Assembly (NCBI GenBank): GCA_023653785.1 | Contig: JAMKCH010057901.1 | Coordinates: 62,001 to 126,000 of the forward strand | DNA from: Ophioderma brevispina | Taxonomy: Eukaryota > Echinodermata > Ophiuroidea > Amphilepidida > Ophiodermatidae | Reading direction: 5' to 3' | DNA length: 64,000 nt | Shown: positions 12,110-23,205 of the stretch, piece after piece | How positions within the stretch are numbered: position 1 is the first letter of the stretch | How the letters are laid out: every line of letters starts with the position of its first letter | Notes under the pieces: generated by a model | The model's database searches: none | Told to the model about the DNA's origin: nothing | Seen by the model: the letters and a program-made list of their open reading frames with translations, nothing else | Translations under genes and position numbers: made by a program

Positions 12110-14690
12110 TGAGTCAAATGTTGTGAGTGGTGAGTGGGGCATTGAGTGTGGTAGTTCCAATGTTTTACAGGAAAAGGGATGCAATGAGTTGTGGGCGCAT
12201 ATAGGGGTGTCAGCTTTTCAATTGAGAGAGGGTTCTAGAGAATAGGATTCAGAAGACAGTGGAAGTGGATGAGATGCAATTTGGGTTTATGCTAGTGAAG
12301 TGAGATGCTAGATGCAGTTTAATTTTGAGGAGGTTGCTTAAAGAATATCAAGCTAAAGGAAAACTGTAATGTGTTTTTGTAGACTTGGTTGGGTAGTAAG
12401 GCTTTGATAGAGTACCGAAGAAATTGATGGAGTGGGCGATGATTGACGAGAGGGATATACCCGAAGCCATGGTTAGATGCAGTGATGTTGTATTCTGAAT
12501 GACTTGGTTTTTAATTGTGAGTCAATGTAGGGACTGATGGAGAATTTTGGAAATGGGAAATTTAACCTTGACAAAAGTGCTGATGAGCGGGGTGGAGAGG
12601 GATTTTAGTTGATTATGTTAACCAATGTTGCTTGTGTGGAAGAGGGTGAAAGCAAATCATTATTGACGTGTGAGAAATGTGGGGAATGACTCCATGGGAG
12701 ATGCACAAAGTGAAGAGAATTTTTATTGTAAAAGATTGCCTAGAAGAGTCTGAGGGATGGTGGAACGGGAAGAAAAGTTGTGTGTTGAGTGGGATCGGGG
12801 TGAAGTATTTCACGTACCTGGGGGACAGGGTTAATGGGGGGTGGTGGATGGAGTGGCTGTGACACTAGATGAGGTATGGTGGTGAGTTGTAGAAAATGTG
12901 GGGAGTTTGCATGTCAGGAAAGATATCCTTGAATATGAAGGGTTTTGTTGTATAAGAGTCGTGTGGATCAGTGATGCGTATGGGAGCGAGACATGTCTTT
13001 GAGCAGAAAATGGAGATGGGGATTCTGAGGAGTACAGAGAAAGTCAATGCGGAGAGCGATGTGTGGTGGTGAAGTTCATGGATAGTATGAAAGACGTGAT
13101 GACTTGATGCGATGTTGGAGTTGGAAGAAGCGGTGGACCGTTGTCCCGAATCAAGGCGAATCGTGTACTTTGGTATGGGCCAAGTGCGGACAGGAAGGAT
13201 ACTAGCATTCTTAATAGGTTTCATCAGGACTGTTGTAGACCAAGTATTTGAAGGTTTCATCTTAACTAGTCCAAAATCACACTTACTGTGGACGTTTCGT
13301 CAATTAGCTGTTGAGTTTCTCAACACTGAGTGAAGTGACGATCTTCCGGTGATAACTCTGTTGACCGTTGCTTCGTACAAGTTGCCAGATGAGTTCAAAG
13401 AAGATCGTCAACTGTGACTAGATTGTGATTGCCCTCTCCCTGTTCAATGGTGTTTTCCTGTTTTCCTCCTTTCTAATGGCTATGCTTCCTTGATCCAACG
13501 TCTATACCGATCACTCTCTCTGGCCGATACTGAAGTGTTTATCTCGCAGTCAATGAGTGATTTTGAGCCTAACTGCGTGATTCTGTGATCGCGCCGCTTG
13601 GTGATCACTGTTGGGAATCTTTCCTAGCTCTCTAGTTTGATTCCCGACGAGTATTTCTTAACGTCTGATTGATGTTCTTCAATACGTTTTTTTTTAGCTT
13701 CTGCCAGTTTCATCATCATCCAATCAACCAAGGTATAGAAGAGAGCAATTTCACGGGGACCGGGAATAGATAACATCCATCCGGGTGTTTAACGGGTCTC
13801 TCCTTATCTTTCGGATTGACAGCATATTTCTTAAGGTACAATTGGTTTCATAGCAGCTGAGATGTTATAGGCTCTATATGTTCTGTCTATGGTCTCTCCA
13901 TATCCTTTCCACATAAGGAATCACCAACCATACCTCCAGACTTGCTTTCTTTTTGTTTGTTTCTTGATGTTATCTATTCGGTCCCTTGTAGAAATTGGCT
14001 CTCTTTCATACATTGGTGAAAATGGCAGAAAGCTCAAAAAACGTATTGAAGAACATCAATCAGACGTTAAGAGATACTCGTCTGGAATCCAAACTCATAG
14101 CAGCTAGGAAAAAAGAAACATTCCCAATCAGTGATTCACAAATCGGCGAACAGATCATCGCAGTGATCAAATACATCATTGACTGGGCTAACACTTCAGT
14201 TCCTCTGCAGCGAGAGTGATCGGTATAGCCGTTGGATCAAGGAAGCGAATAGCCATTTGAAATGCGGAAAACACCATGAAGCAGGGATGAGGGGCAATAC
14301 AATCTTAGTCACATGTTTGAGGATCTTCTTCATAAATCATCTGGCAACCTTGTTACTAAGTCAACGGTCAACAAGAGTTATCAACGGAAGATCGTCACTT
14401 CACCACAGTTGAAAGTCAACTGCTGAGTTGCGAAACTCACAGGTCGTGTGATTTTTTGTACTAGTTAGGTATGACGAGCATGTTTTAAGAAAGAGCTTTT
14501 GAGTTCGAGGTGGGAGGTTGAGGAGGAGGGGTATATCAAAAAGACTTGGAATAATCAATGTGGGCGGGGGAGAGTAGGATGGTTGGTTGAGGATGGAGGA
14601 TCATTGAATCGGGGGCGAACTGTAAGGAGGGAGTAATGTGGTTGCTGCTGCGAGTGGTGAGGTGAAGGATGAAATGAAGGCTCCGCTTCA
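12110..14690 (+). pseudogene. Decayed RTE-like LINE, split by Penelope element
   Basis: Frame-shifted pieces match a non-LTR retrotransposon polyprotein of RTE type on the + strand. From 12275 the translation shows DEMQFGFM, then a stretch equivalent to RRLLKEYQAKGK and a broken FVDLEKAF-like motif near 12380. A CEKCGE...CTK zinc-binding-like stretch lies at 12670, with KYFTYLGDRVNGG at about 12803-12840 and YGSET-like sequence at 12980. Near 13130-13176 it reads ELEEAVDR and NRVLWYG. The reading resumes after the inserted element at 14469 with HVLRK, then a GLRMEDH-like stretch near 14590. There are many stops and frameshifts, so it is not functional. Family assignment is from remembered RTE C-terminal sequences. 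Confidence 0.7.
13259..14468. mobile_element. Penelope-like element, inverted GIY-YIG copies
   Basis: On the + strand, 14000-14360 encodes in shifting frames SYIGENGRKLKKRIEEH, then IDWANTSVPLQRE, then SDRYSRWIKEA. This order matches the GIY-YIG endonuclease domain at the C-terminus of Penelope-like retroelements, including the conserved Tyr, Arg, His and the Glu of RWIKEA. The segment 13259-13720 is an inverted copy of the same region: reverse-complemented, it gives the same CGTATTGAAGAACATCAATCAGACGTTAAG-like block (13660-13690 against 14040-14072) and the same CGGAAGATCGTCACTTCA tract. The copies are head to head around a spacer of about 270 bp. No reverse transcriptase part is visible, so this is a truncated, dead arrangement. 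It interrupts an RTE-like LINE. Confidence 0.72.
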
Positions 14691-15327
14691 GCGAGGTGAT
14701 CGTTAGAATGTGTTTTGTGCGAGTGACGACTATTGAGCCCGTAGACCGGGGTCCTATGACCTTTGACATCGTGGTGACGTATGAAGGAACCCCTACTTAA
14801 CCTTACCCCCAAGTCTGGAATAAATCGGACTTAAACTTTTTGAACAATACCTAACCACACTGGAACACACCCATACACATAATGGACCTGGGCACACTAT
14901 TGGCAAATCCCCTACTGCTTTCAAAGCCCAGGGGGAGAAAAACAAAATCACCAGTAAATGGTTGAAAGGTCAACATAATATCATATTTGAACAAATCAGG
15001 GGGGTGATAATTACTTTTAAAATTATGAAATGATCAAATGCACACATAACTAATTTTAGGTAGGGTTAAACAGTTTAAAAAGTTCAGATTTTGAGTTTCT
15101 TGACCCCAAAAACCTATATATAGACATATTAAAAGTGGTATCTACCCAAAGAGTAGGTGATGAGTCGGACAAATATGTGCATTGGCGAGCCCATTTTGAA
15201 TTTTCTTAATTTAGCGACGTCAGAAATCATCGTATGTAAAAATCAAGGTCATTTTTGATTCTACCGCAAATTTGGCCATAAAAAAAAACCACTAGTTTCA
15301 AAATATTTTGATGATTTGCCCAACCCT

Positions 15328-18300
15328 ATTTAAACTAGTAATGCGAACTCAATACTAAGTTCATACGCGTTCCCGAAACTATACGCGCTACATGACCAAA
15401 CTAAAATGATACGACTGAGGTCTACGTCGATACTAGTTGGGACTTAGTACACAACGATTGTGTTCCCCCCCCATGCGTTCCCCAAAACGACAACGTATTG
15501 CAGTTGTGACCTAAGTCGACAAAAGTTACGCACAAAACGACGTCTACTAATCGGGGGTATAGACCTAACACACACGTAAGCTATTAAGCAAGCTTAAGCA
15601 AAGATTCAATTTCATCGAGGAGAAAGAAATGGATCCCAAAATACAATATTCCTTATTATAAAACCAATGAGGAGGGATTTGGAAGGACTACAGGCTTACC
15701 ACCACATTTGATATAGGCATACTGTACGAGCGATGTGACATATGGAACACCCTCTTAAAGGTACTGAAATAATAGAGTAGATTCCTTGAAACGGTTATAT
15801 ATGAAAACCTGGGAAAAGAAGATAATAATACTCATAATAATAATAATTAAAATAGGACTAAATACACTACTACCTTCTAAGTATTGTAACATCGTAATAA
15901 AACGGAAACTATGTCTATTTATCATGGTTATACCATAACTTGAAATTTGCATCAATGTTGTGTACACGTTGTTTTTTTTTATTATTATACTTAAGTTAAA
16001 AGTCTGGTTTAAAGTTAAAGGATTTTTTAATGCTTGGTGATTATATTTTATAATCAGATTTTATCTGCAGTAACATGTTTGAAATTTTGAGGATGGGTCA
16101 CGTTTTCAAATTGGATTTTTTATTTGTCTGTATCCGGAAAAATATAAGACGGAAAAGCACAATAATGGGTACCGTCACCATAGCAAAAATTAAAGTTTGG
16201 TAAATATTTATAAAATCTGAATTCACAACTTGATGTTTTAACATGTAAACTAGGCATGTAGACATATACTGGGGATGATCCCTGGGTTCTGAAACTTTCT
16301 GAAAAATTTTAACCGAGAAGTCCCTTCTAAATTTTCTCAAATGGAACGACAAAGTACCAATAAAAATAGGCATTCTTAGAAACTAATTAAGCTGCATTTA
16401 TTAAGTAGAATTTTTCAATATTGTGCTGAAGTGTATATTAGAAAACATGCATTGTGGGGGTGTACAGCTGAGTATTAAAAGAAAGGATTTCATGTTCTTT
16501 GGGCATGCCAAGAAAAGTGTGCTAATGTGTACAGCAATTCATCAATGAAATACTGTCACATTAGCAATATAATCAGCTGTATTCAAAGAATGTTGTTTAA
16601 CTTTTTTACTTGTCCCTTTGTTTTCTGAGAAGAATACTAATTTGCAATAACACCTAAAAAAGAAACATGATTGCATAATCAATTAGCGATAAAGATAATA
16701 CTTTTCATTCTGCAATTTGCGTCACAGAAGCAGTAAAATGTCAACAATAGCACACTTCTGTCAAATTATCATTCACATATTTGCAGTCAAAAAAAGTTCA
16801 CGTTAGCAAAAGCTATGCCGCATATTTTGTCACATAAAGCCAAGTTTTATGCTATTTAAACTTAAAAAGAATGATAAGAGAGAATCATTTGCGTCAATGA
16901 ATTAAAAATAAATCACATAAAATATAAATTTCAATCTGAACAATTCTATCTTATTGCCCTCTGGTGAAGTTTTGGTCCCATTAATTGTGCTTCGGTCATA
17001 AACGTTATTGGTTTTAGTTAAACACTGTGCACATCACTTTCTGAAGCATCGTATATTTATCAAATTCTGTTTTAATGATATTCTCTTCTTAAATGATCTT
17101 CATCTTCTTCTTGATCTTCTTGTTCTTCTTCGTCTTCATTTCTTTCTAACCAATGAGGAAAGTTAAAACTAATAGAACTGTAAAAGATACTTTGAATATC
17201 TATACAGAGTGTGTCAAAAGGAACCCTATCCAAATATAACAGCAAAATTGTGGCTACTTAGTGAATACAAAGCTTTTTGGGGAGTAGATCGTGAAAATAT
17301 GAACTACTTGAAGAAAAAAATGAGGGAAAACGAAAATTAAGAGGGCCCCCCCCCCACCCAATGTTGAGGAATTTCTCCAAAACGATGCAGAACCAAATAC
17401 ATTTGCCATCACTTTTTGTTTTACCTTGGATTAGCGGTGATTATTTAAGGTGCATGTTAAATGGCCTATATTATGTTGTAAAATCTAGAAAAAAAAGAAA
17501 CCCATTTAATCGTCACTTTTAAAATATTAACGTCATCAACTTATATTTCACTTCGTTATTGTTTCGAGCAATTATACCCAATAAAGAGTGGCCTAAAATA
17601 AAAGGCCTTCTCAAAATTAAAAGAGCCGGTCGGAAACCTATTATAGTAGATTGATCCAAAAGCGATCTTCCAACACGTGACCAGATCGTTCCACTGGTCA
17701 AGACAGGAGGTTCGCAGTCGAAAACAGAAATGAATGGAGCTTTTAAGTCTATGGAGCTCACACAAACAAGGAAAGGAGATGAAATTCTCTTTACGTTTCA
17801 ATTCATCAATTGCCGAAATCACGGGGTGGTTATTTAGCACGCTATCAATGGACTAATAACACGATACTAGCCTGTATAGCGCTTTATCTCAATTAACATG
17901 ATACTCGCGGAAATAAGAACGATTAGATTAGATAGCTGCTGTGGATACAAGCCATGGTCACCCATGATGTGAACATATACCATTGTATAAATAAATCACT
18001 GTCACAGAGCAGCTATCGAATTTAAAACGAGAGATAATGGGACATCATCATTTTGTCCGATCACCGCCCGCCATCCCAGCAAAAGATCGCTTTTCGAAGA
18101 ATATTACTATTAGCTATGCTCGTACGAACACCAATACACTAATAACCTTTTATGTGATAGGCCCGGTCGTCCGAGTAATAATTCCTGTCCTACTTAGTAC
18201 CAACTGACCTTTTAATACATTCAACTACGCGAAAAGAACAATAGAGAAACACGATCACGCATACTCGCATACATTACACCCCCAAATACTCCCAATCGTT

Positions 18301-18810
18301 GAATCGATAGGTTTGGAGTAGAATAGTTTAGAATGTTCGGAACTCTTGATGCGGTTTCCCAGCTGAGAACCATCTGAGCAGGAGTTTGGGGAACAGGACG
18401 TAGTCGCACACTAATAGAAATATGAACTTGTGCTGATGCCTGACTTGCGACACAACTTAACGCATCAACTTTGGGGGGAACGAACCACATTGGTTTTGTC
18501 ACGAAAGAATGAAACACATTTTCCAAATCTTAGGGAGCGGGTCATATTTATGAAGGGGGGGGAATGGAAGATTTCAACTTTGTTCGGCAAAATTTGGGCG
18601 TGCCCCCCTTGATCATGCTGATTTCCATTAAAAGTTCTGTTCCCCCCCACGGCGTTTTTGTGAAAAATTTCAAGTTTCCCACCTCTTTCTTACCAACCCA
18701 AATTTTTCGGGTTCCCCCCTCAAATCCTCCATCCCCCCCCCCCCCCCCCCCCGGGCCGTAAATTAATGACCCCTCCCTTATTTTGATATCCTTATTTTAC
18801 GTACCTCAAT
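15328..18810. other. Intergenic, low-complexity patches only
   Basis: No gene was recognised. There is a CTT-rich microsatellite at 17097-17150, a C run at 17346-17356, and a C/G-homopolymer-rich stretch at 18430-18760 ending in a C run of about 20 (18734-18752). The latter looks like the edge of a decayed repeat, followed by an AAT-rich microsatellite at 18811-18850. Confidence 0.5.
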
Positions 18811-19135
18811 CAATAATAATATAATAATAATTTAATAATAATAATAATAACGTTTGTGACCTTTGACCTATGTGTGTGACCTTTTGACCTAAATTTGGTT
18901 CTGACTTCTCAGGTCAGCGGTCCTTTTGACCAATTTGGTGGGCACAGTGCATTTCTACGCAAATTGAACTTTAGAATGACCTTTGACCTTTTGGGTCACT
19001 CTGATAATCCTCTGCAAACAAAGGTCACACCGTCCTCCCTTACCTTAATGCCAAATGATCAGCCCAGATGTCAAAGCATAACGAAACCAATAAGCCGGAC
19101 AGACAGACTCGCAGACGATAGATCTCATTTTTAGT
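18811..19135 (+). repeat. Repeat with DR1-like TGACCTTTGACCT motifs
   Basis: After an (AAT)n tract, TGACCTTTGACCT occurs at 18857-18869 and 18977-18989, with a spaced variant TGACCTTTTGACCT at 18887 and more distant half sites nearby. The segment ends in CCGGACAGACAGACTCGCAGACGATAGA, a terminal pattern I associate with a dispersed repeat family of marine invertebrates. The doubled AGGTCA half-site (reverse strand) is the DR1 binding motif of RXR/HNF4-type nuclear receptors. There is no evidence here that it regulates a gene. Confidence 0.55.
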
Positions 19136-21240
19136 TGTATAGATATTACATTAACATTCGTATAGTGTGTTTTGACATTTTTGCAGGTATTTTGGAAAAA
19201 GTGCCCCATTCCATGAGAATCGACATTGATAATATAACAACAAAGGGTTTTTTTTTCATAGAATGTACTTAAGTGTCATGAAATAAAAATGAAAACGGGC
19301 CAAATCACAGTGGTTCAAAGTATATACATCAGACCCGACCTCATTTTACAGACGCATAATTGAAAGTTCATTTTGGCGCTTCAGATTATGTGTTTAGGGC
19401 CGCTTTCACTTTTTTGTTTGTTACAAATGGTCGGGGGATGCCTTATGAGACTGTTAATCGTGTCAATATTATTTTAAATATTTACTTCAAATGTGCAAGC
19501 TACTATGGAGAATATTCCATTTTATAGTCTGTTTGAGGATTTTGACGGCCTTTTGAAAACAAAGGGCTCAAGCCATAAAAAACGACATGAGAATTTCACA
19601 CCAGTTGAAATATATTCCTTATTATGTCAAAAAAGTGATATGAAAACATAGGCAAAACTTTGATGCAGCCGTACGGTTTCAAATATTTACTTTAAAAAGT
19701 CAACATAATGGCGAACATAAACAAAATTTTAAAAAATAACACTGTCTGCTGTTGCCAATACAACACAAGATTTTTAGAAAAATTTGCAGCTGCTGAAATT
19801 AAATAAAAAATTTTTTGACATTTCTTCTTTGGAGTTTTATTCAATTGTGAGTGTTTACACTCCACATGTTTTGAAAAAATGCAATCATTAAAAAGAATGG
19901 AATATATTGCATGAAAAAGACGTCATTCAGATCGTTTCATATTTTTGTATGATGGCCATTTTAATTTTGGAATTTGAAAAACTCTAAAATTGAGCTTCGC
20001 AAGCAATGCTTTTGTCACTGTCAAAGAAAAGATTCTTTTGAAAAAGCCATCTTTTTTTTGAAAGGTTGAAAGCATGCCATCAATTCATAAACGCACTTAA
20101 TTGATAAAAGTAATAATTATATCATTCGAAAATCAAGGAATTAAGAAACAAATAAATAATAAAACACCCCAGAGGGCAAAAAAAATCAAATTATTTACTA
20201 ATTGGCAGGCCAGTTAAACGGAGCGCCATGATGGGATTCGCACAGTGATTAAGCTACCTATAAATAACACAATTTACCACAGCTATTCTACACTAACTAT
20301 TTGTAGTCTGAAGGGTTTACCGCTGTACCACGCAGGATTGCTCGAACTCGGTCTGCATTTTAATTCTACTATATGCCGTCGCCTGGGAATTTTTTTCTAT
20401 ATTATTTGTTATGACGGCAAGGTCAGAAATACCTTTCAAACACAAATAAGAGCCTTGTTGCACAAGTGATCTGAATTTTATACAATATAACAGATTTTAA
20501 TGATGGGTAATTGGTTTCAAGGAATTTGGTATGTCCAAAGTGCAATTATCTATACAATTCAAAATTTACACTTAACAATTTAAATCTTACTAAGAGTTCA
20601 TTTGTCTCAGCTAAAAAGTCGCGTTGCCGTTCAACCGATAATATGTCCTCACAGCGAGACTCCAAAATGACAGCATGCATACAAAGTCACGCTATAAATC
20701 CTAGGGTAATATTCCATTGGATCTTCTCAAGTCCTGAAGTTAACTTTTGTCCCAAGGGGGGGGGGCGGCCAATGATGGCGTCGTTTGTGCCGTCCCATAG
20801 GGTTGTAGCATGGACAATCACGAACCTTGGAAAATTTCTAAAGTCGAAAATATGTTTAATATCAATATTTTTCACTCCAAGATCCGTTGGAGTTGAAGAA
20901 TCAAACTCCAGTGTAAGTATTTTTTTGTATGAATAACGTTACAAAACGGGATCCATTTGGAAACGAGGCTTGTGACCTCAGTTCATGTATCGCAGGGATC
21001 ATCGCTATTAAGCTGTTGAAGGGGCTGCGGACCGTATGTACCGAGTAGCCTATTCACGGGCCTATGCACCACAGTGTGGAACACGAATCGCTGACTGCAT
21101 GTGGCAAATATTCTCATGTTCGGCTCTTTAAAAAAAGATTGATGATAGGTGTGTTTGCAGCCAAATTATAGCTAATTATTGCACCGCCGACTAAGCAAGG
21201 CAATTTAGATCGGCCGCGGCTCTGTACGGGAATTCCCACT
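19136..21240. other. Intergenic, nothing firmly recognised
   Basis: The only long frame is at 20511-20936 and has no recognised domain. A tRNA-like pair of boxes on the minus strand (B-box-like near 20232-20245, A-box-like near 20318-20335) is spaced too widely for an intact tRNA and may be a decayed SINE. Confidence 0.4.
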
Positions 21241-21257
21241 GACCACTCACTGATCTA

Positions 21258-21435
21258 TTTATAAAACGCGCACAGTGACTTCAACTTTCGGTCACTGTTC
21301 AGGCTTGTTCAATGACTCGTTCGGCAGTTTGCGCTATGAATGACGCTGGCCGCCACCGCTGCTTTGTCCAGCAGTTCAAGACGGAGGAGGGGGCGTCACT
21401 CGACGACGCTAATGTTCCACAAATATTAAAATCAG
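21258..21435 (+). promoter_or_regulatory. Candidate TATA promoter plus first coding exon
   Basis: TATAAA at 21260-21265 lies 52 bp upstream of an ATG at 21312. The frame from that ATG is open, with a plausible splice donor TCAG|GTAATA after 21435, which would give a 124-nt coding exon ending in phase 1. The local base composition is more GC-rich than the surroundings. I do not recognise the peptide (it contains FVQQFKTEEGASLDDANVP) and found no following exon, so this could be chance or a repeat-internal promoter. Confidence 0.22.
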
Positions 21436-22139
21436 GTAATAACAACCATCAGTCGGTCGCTATGTCCTCATATAGGACCACAAGATTGGATCCCTTTTTG
21501 ATTCGGAAAACTGAAGCTCTGGCTTAAAAGACGCAGGCAAGACAATGTAGTATCAAGCTCCGGCGGCATCCAAAAGATTAAATCATGGAAAAAAGAGTAG
21601 AACGAAATCTACCATTATTTAGAGTAAAACTAGCTATAATGTATAGCTGTATAAGCTCCAGAGCTCGAGTTTAGCTCCTGATTTCAAAATGCTGGCCCAG
21701 TCCTTCAGTCACAAGTTCTATTTAACTTCTCAGACCTAGATTTCCCTTTTAACATAATCATTACATCATCATATGCATTAACATTAACTGAATCAAATCA
21801 CTTTCCATATATAACTTTGTGGGGAAATTCCCATGATCTTACAATGTTTTGCTCTCAAGAGACATAAACAAGTTGATTCCGTTTCTAAGTTGTAGCATTC
21901 TTGGGGAATTCCCCATCCTGATGTGCAATCTATCTAACAGGTTGCGGGATTTTGGCTTAACAACTCGAGGGACATCCCCATTTTCTCTTAGTTGTATGAG
22001 TAAAAAGAGTGCTTTCCCGTGAAAATCTTTTCTCAAATAAAATGAGAAAATAATATTTTAAAAAGTTTTAATCAGAAAAAATGGAGGACATATAACAATT
22101 ATTATATAAATATATTAAAGGGCATAACATTATCACCAG

Positions 22140-22560
22140 CTATAGAGAGTCCTTAGGACCTGGGACGCTCAATTTCGTGGATGGTTGTAAGAATCTGAGT
22201 GGCCCCCCAAAAAATAGAGTGTCATAGTCTACAATTATTTTGTTCAGATACAGTATAACTTTCATCGTATCTTCAGCAATAGTCCGTAGGACAGCTAATA
22301 TCAGAGTGAGTGTCCATTGGACACCAGGGTTCTAGTGAGTGAGTGTCCTACAGGCTGTAGGTTACAAAGATCGATGGTCCCACGGACAAGGGTTAGAGAG
22401 AGCGAGTGTCCGACGGTCGGCACATTATAGAGAGCAAGTGTCCGACAGACAGCAGGTTTCACGGACGCCCAGTCTCTGAAGGGACAGACAGCAGTTTCAG
22501 AGACTGGGCATCAGTAGGACGCACAGTCTCTGAAACCTGCAGTTCTAGGACAAAATTTTA
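22140..22560. repeat. GTCC/GGAC repeat with palindromes
   Basis: Loose units such as GAGTGTCCATTGGACACC, GAGTGTCCTACAGG and GCGAGTGTCCGACGG repeat every 40-60 bp. At 22456-22545, GCCCAGTCTCTGAA is followed by TTCAGAGACTGGGC and again by an inverted GCAGGTTTCA / TGAAACCTGC pair, giving potential cruciforms. It resembles the 9.2-10.85 kb array in its GTCC/GGAC core, but I cannot show that the two are the same family. Confidence 0.6.
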
Positions 22561-22699
22561 GGTAGGACTCTCAGTTGCTTTACACCGGCTTCACAGGATG
22601 TCTGCGCCCAACTTATACATCTAGCAGGAATTGATCCCACCAGACATCAAGTCGTAGTGTAGGAGCATGCAAGAGCGTAGCTGCCAAGTATTTATGTGA

Positions 22700-23205
22700 A
22701 GCACCCTATGTCCAGACATAGACCTGCTGCTACCTCCTAAAACCCAGAGAGAGTTTCTTAAACAAGTCCAACCCCTTGAACCAGTCTCTGAGGAGTTTAA
22801 AGATTTGCCTTGTGGAAAGAAGCCTTGCTATCAACCAAGTAAAGTACATCTATTGGTTGAACCTGGGTGGCATCTTCCCATGGGCTCCTCCCTCATTGTC
22901 GACTGGCGATGTCCTCACAGTTTTGAGACCAGAATCGTCCGATCTTAATGTTTCCTTTGTCAGAATGGCTACCTGGAAGCCGATCATGACCACCTGTTGT
23001 TGTGGAACAGCACTACAGACTATGGAACATCTCGTGGTCTGCCCACTGTTGGAGCAACAGTGCACAGACAGGGACCTTGCGGAATTCAATGAAGCAGCCA
23101 GACATTGTACCCATCTCTGACTGGATCATATTTGAGAACCAGTCTGTGTTTGGATACGATAAGAAGAAGACCAAACAAGTCAATCTTGAATACGTCTTTG
23201 TTTGA
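22700..23205 (+). pseudogene. Non-LTR retrotransposon C-terminal fragment
   Basis: The + frame open to 23120 ends with TTCCCGTALQTMEHLVVCPL near 22986-23048. This C-x-C...H-x3-C finger followed by a leucine-rich tail is typical of the extreme C-terminus of Jockey/RTE-like non-LTR polyproteins. The next stretch, DLAEFNEAARHC, matches the usual tail (family knowledge). The upstream part is stop-ridden and no reverse transcriptase core is present, so it is a 5'-truncated, dead copy. Confidence 0.65.

Larger units (their letters stand above)
11347..15327. mobile_element. TIR DNA element enclosing nested retroelements
   Basis: Left arm blocks at 11347-11567 and 11747-11880 are matched in inverted order by one right arm at about 14990-15327. 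Shared landmarks are AGGGTGGGCAAAT at the left end against ATTTGCCCAACCCT at the right, ACTAGTGGTTT / AACCACTAGT, CATCACCTACT / AGTAGGTGATG, and GTCCAAGAAACTCAAA / TTTGAGTTTCTTGAC. The end sequence resembles hAT-type termini (CAGGGGTGGGCAAAC in known families), but no hAT transposase is visible and the flanking duplication is imperfect (cttatact versus tttaaact). The interior has been filled by an RTE-type LINE remnant and a Penelope-like element. Assignment to hAT is tentative; the paired arms are directly visible. Confidence 0.65.

Noticed and set aside
20225..20340. Minus-strand tRNA gene
   Set aside because: A- and B-box-like sequences exist but are spaced too far apart and no cloverleaf forms; at most an eroded SINE.
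20511..20936. 141-residue frame as a gene
   Set aside because: No domain, a G homopolymer within it, and no splice or promoter context.
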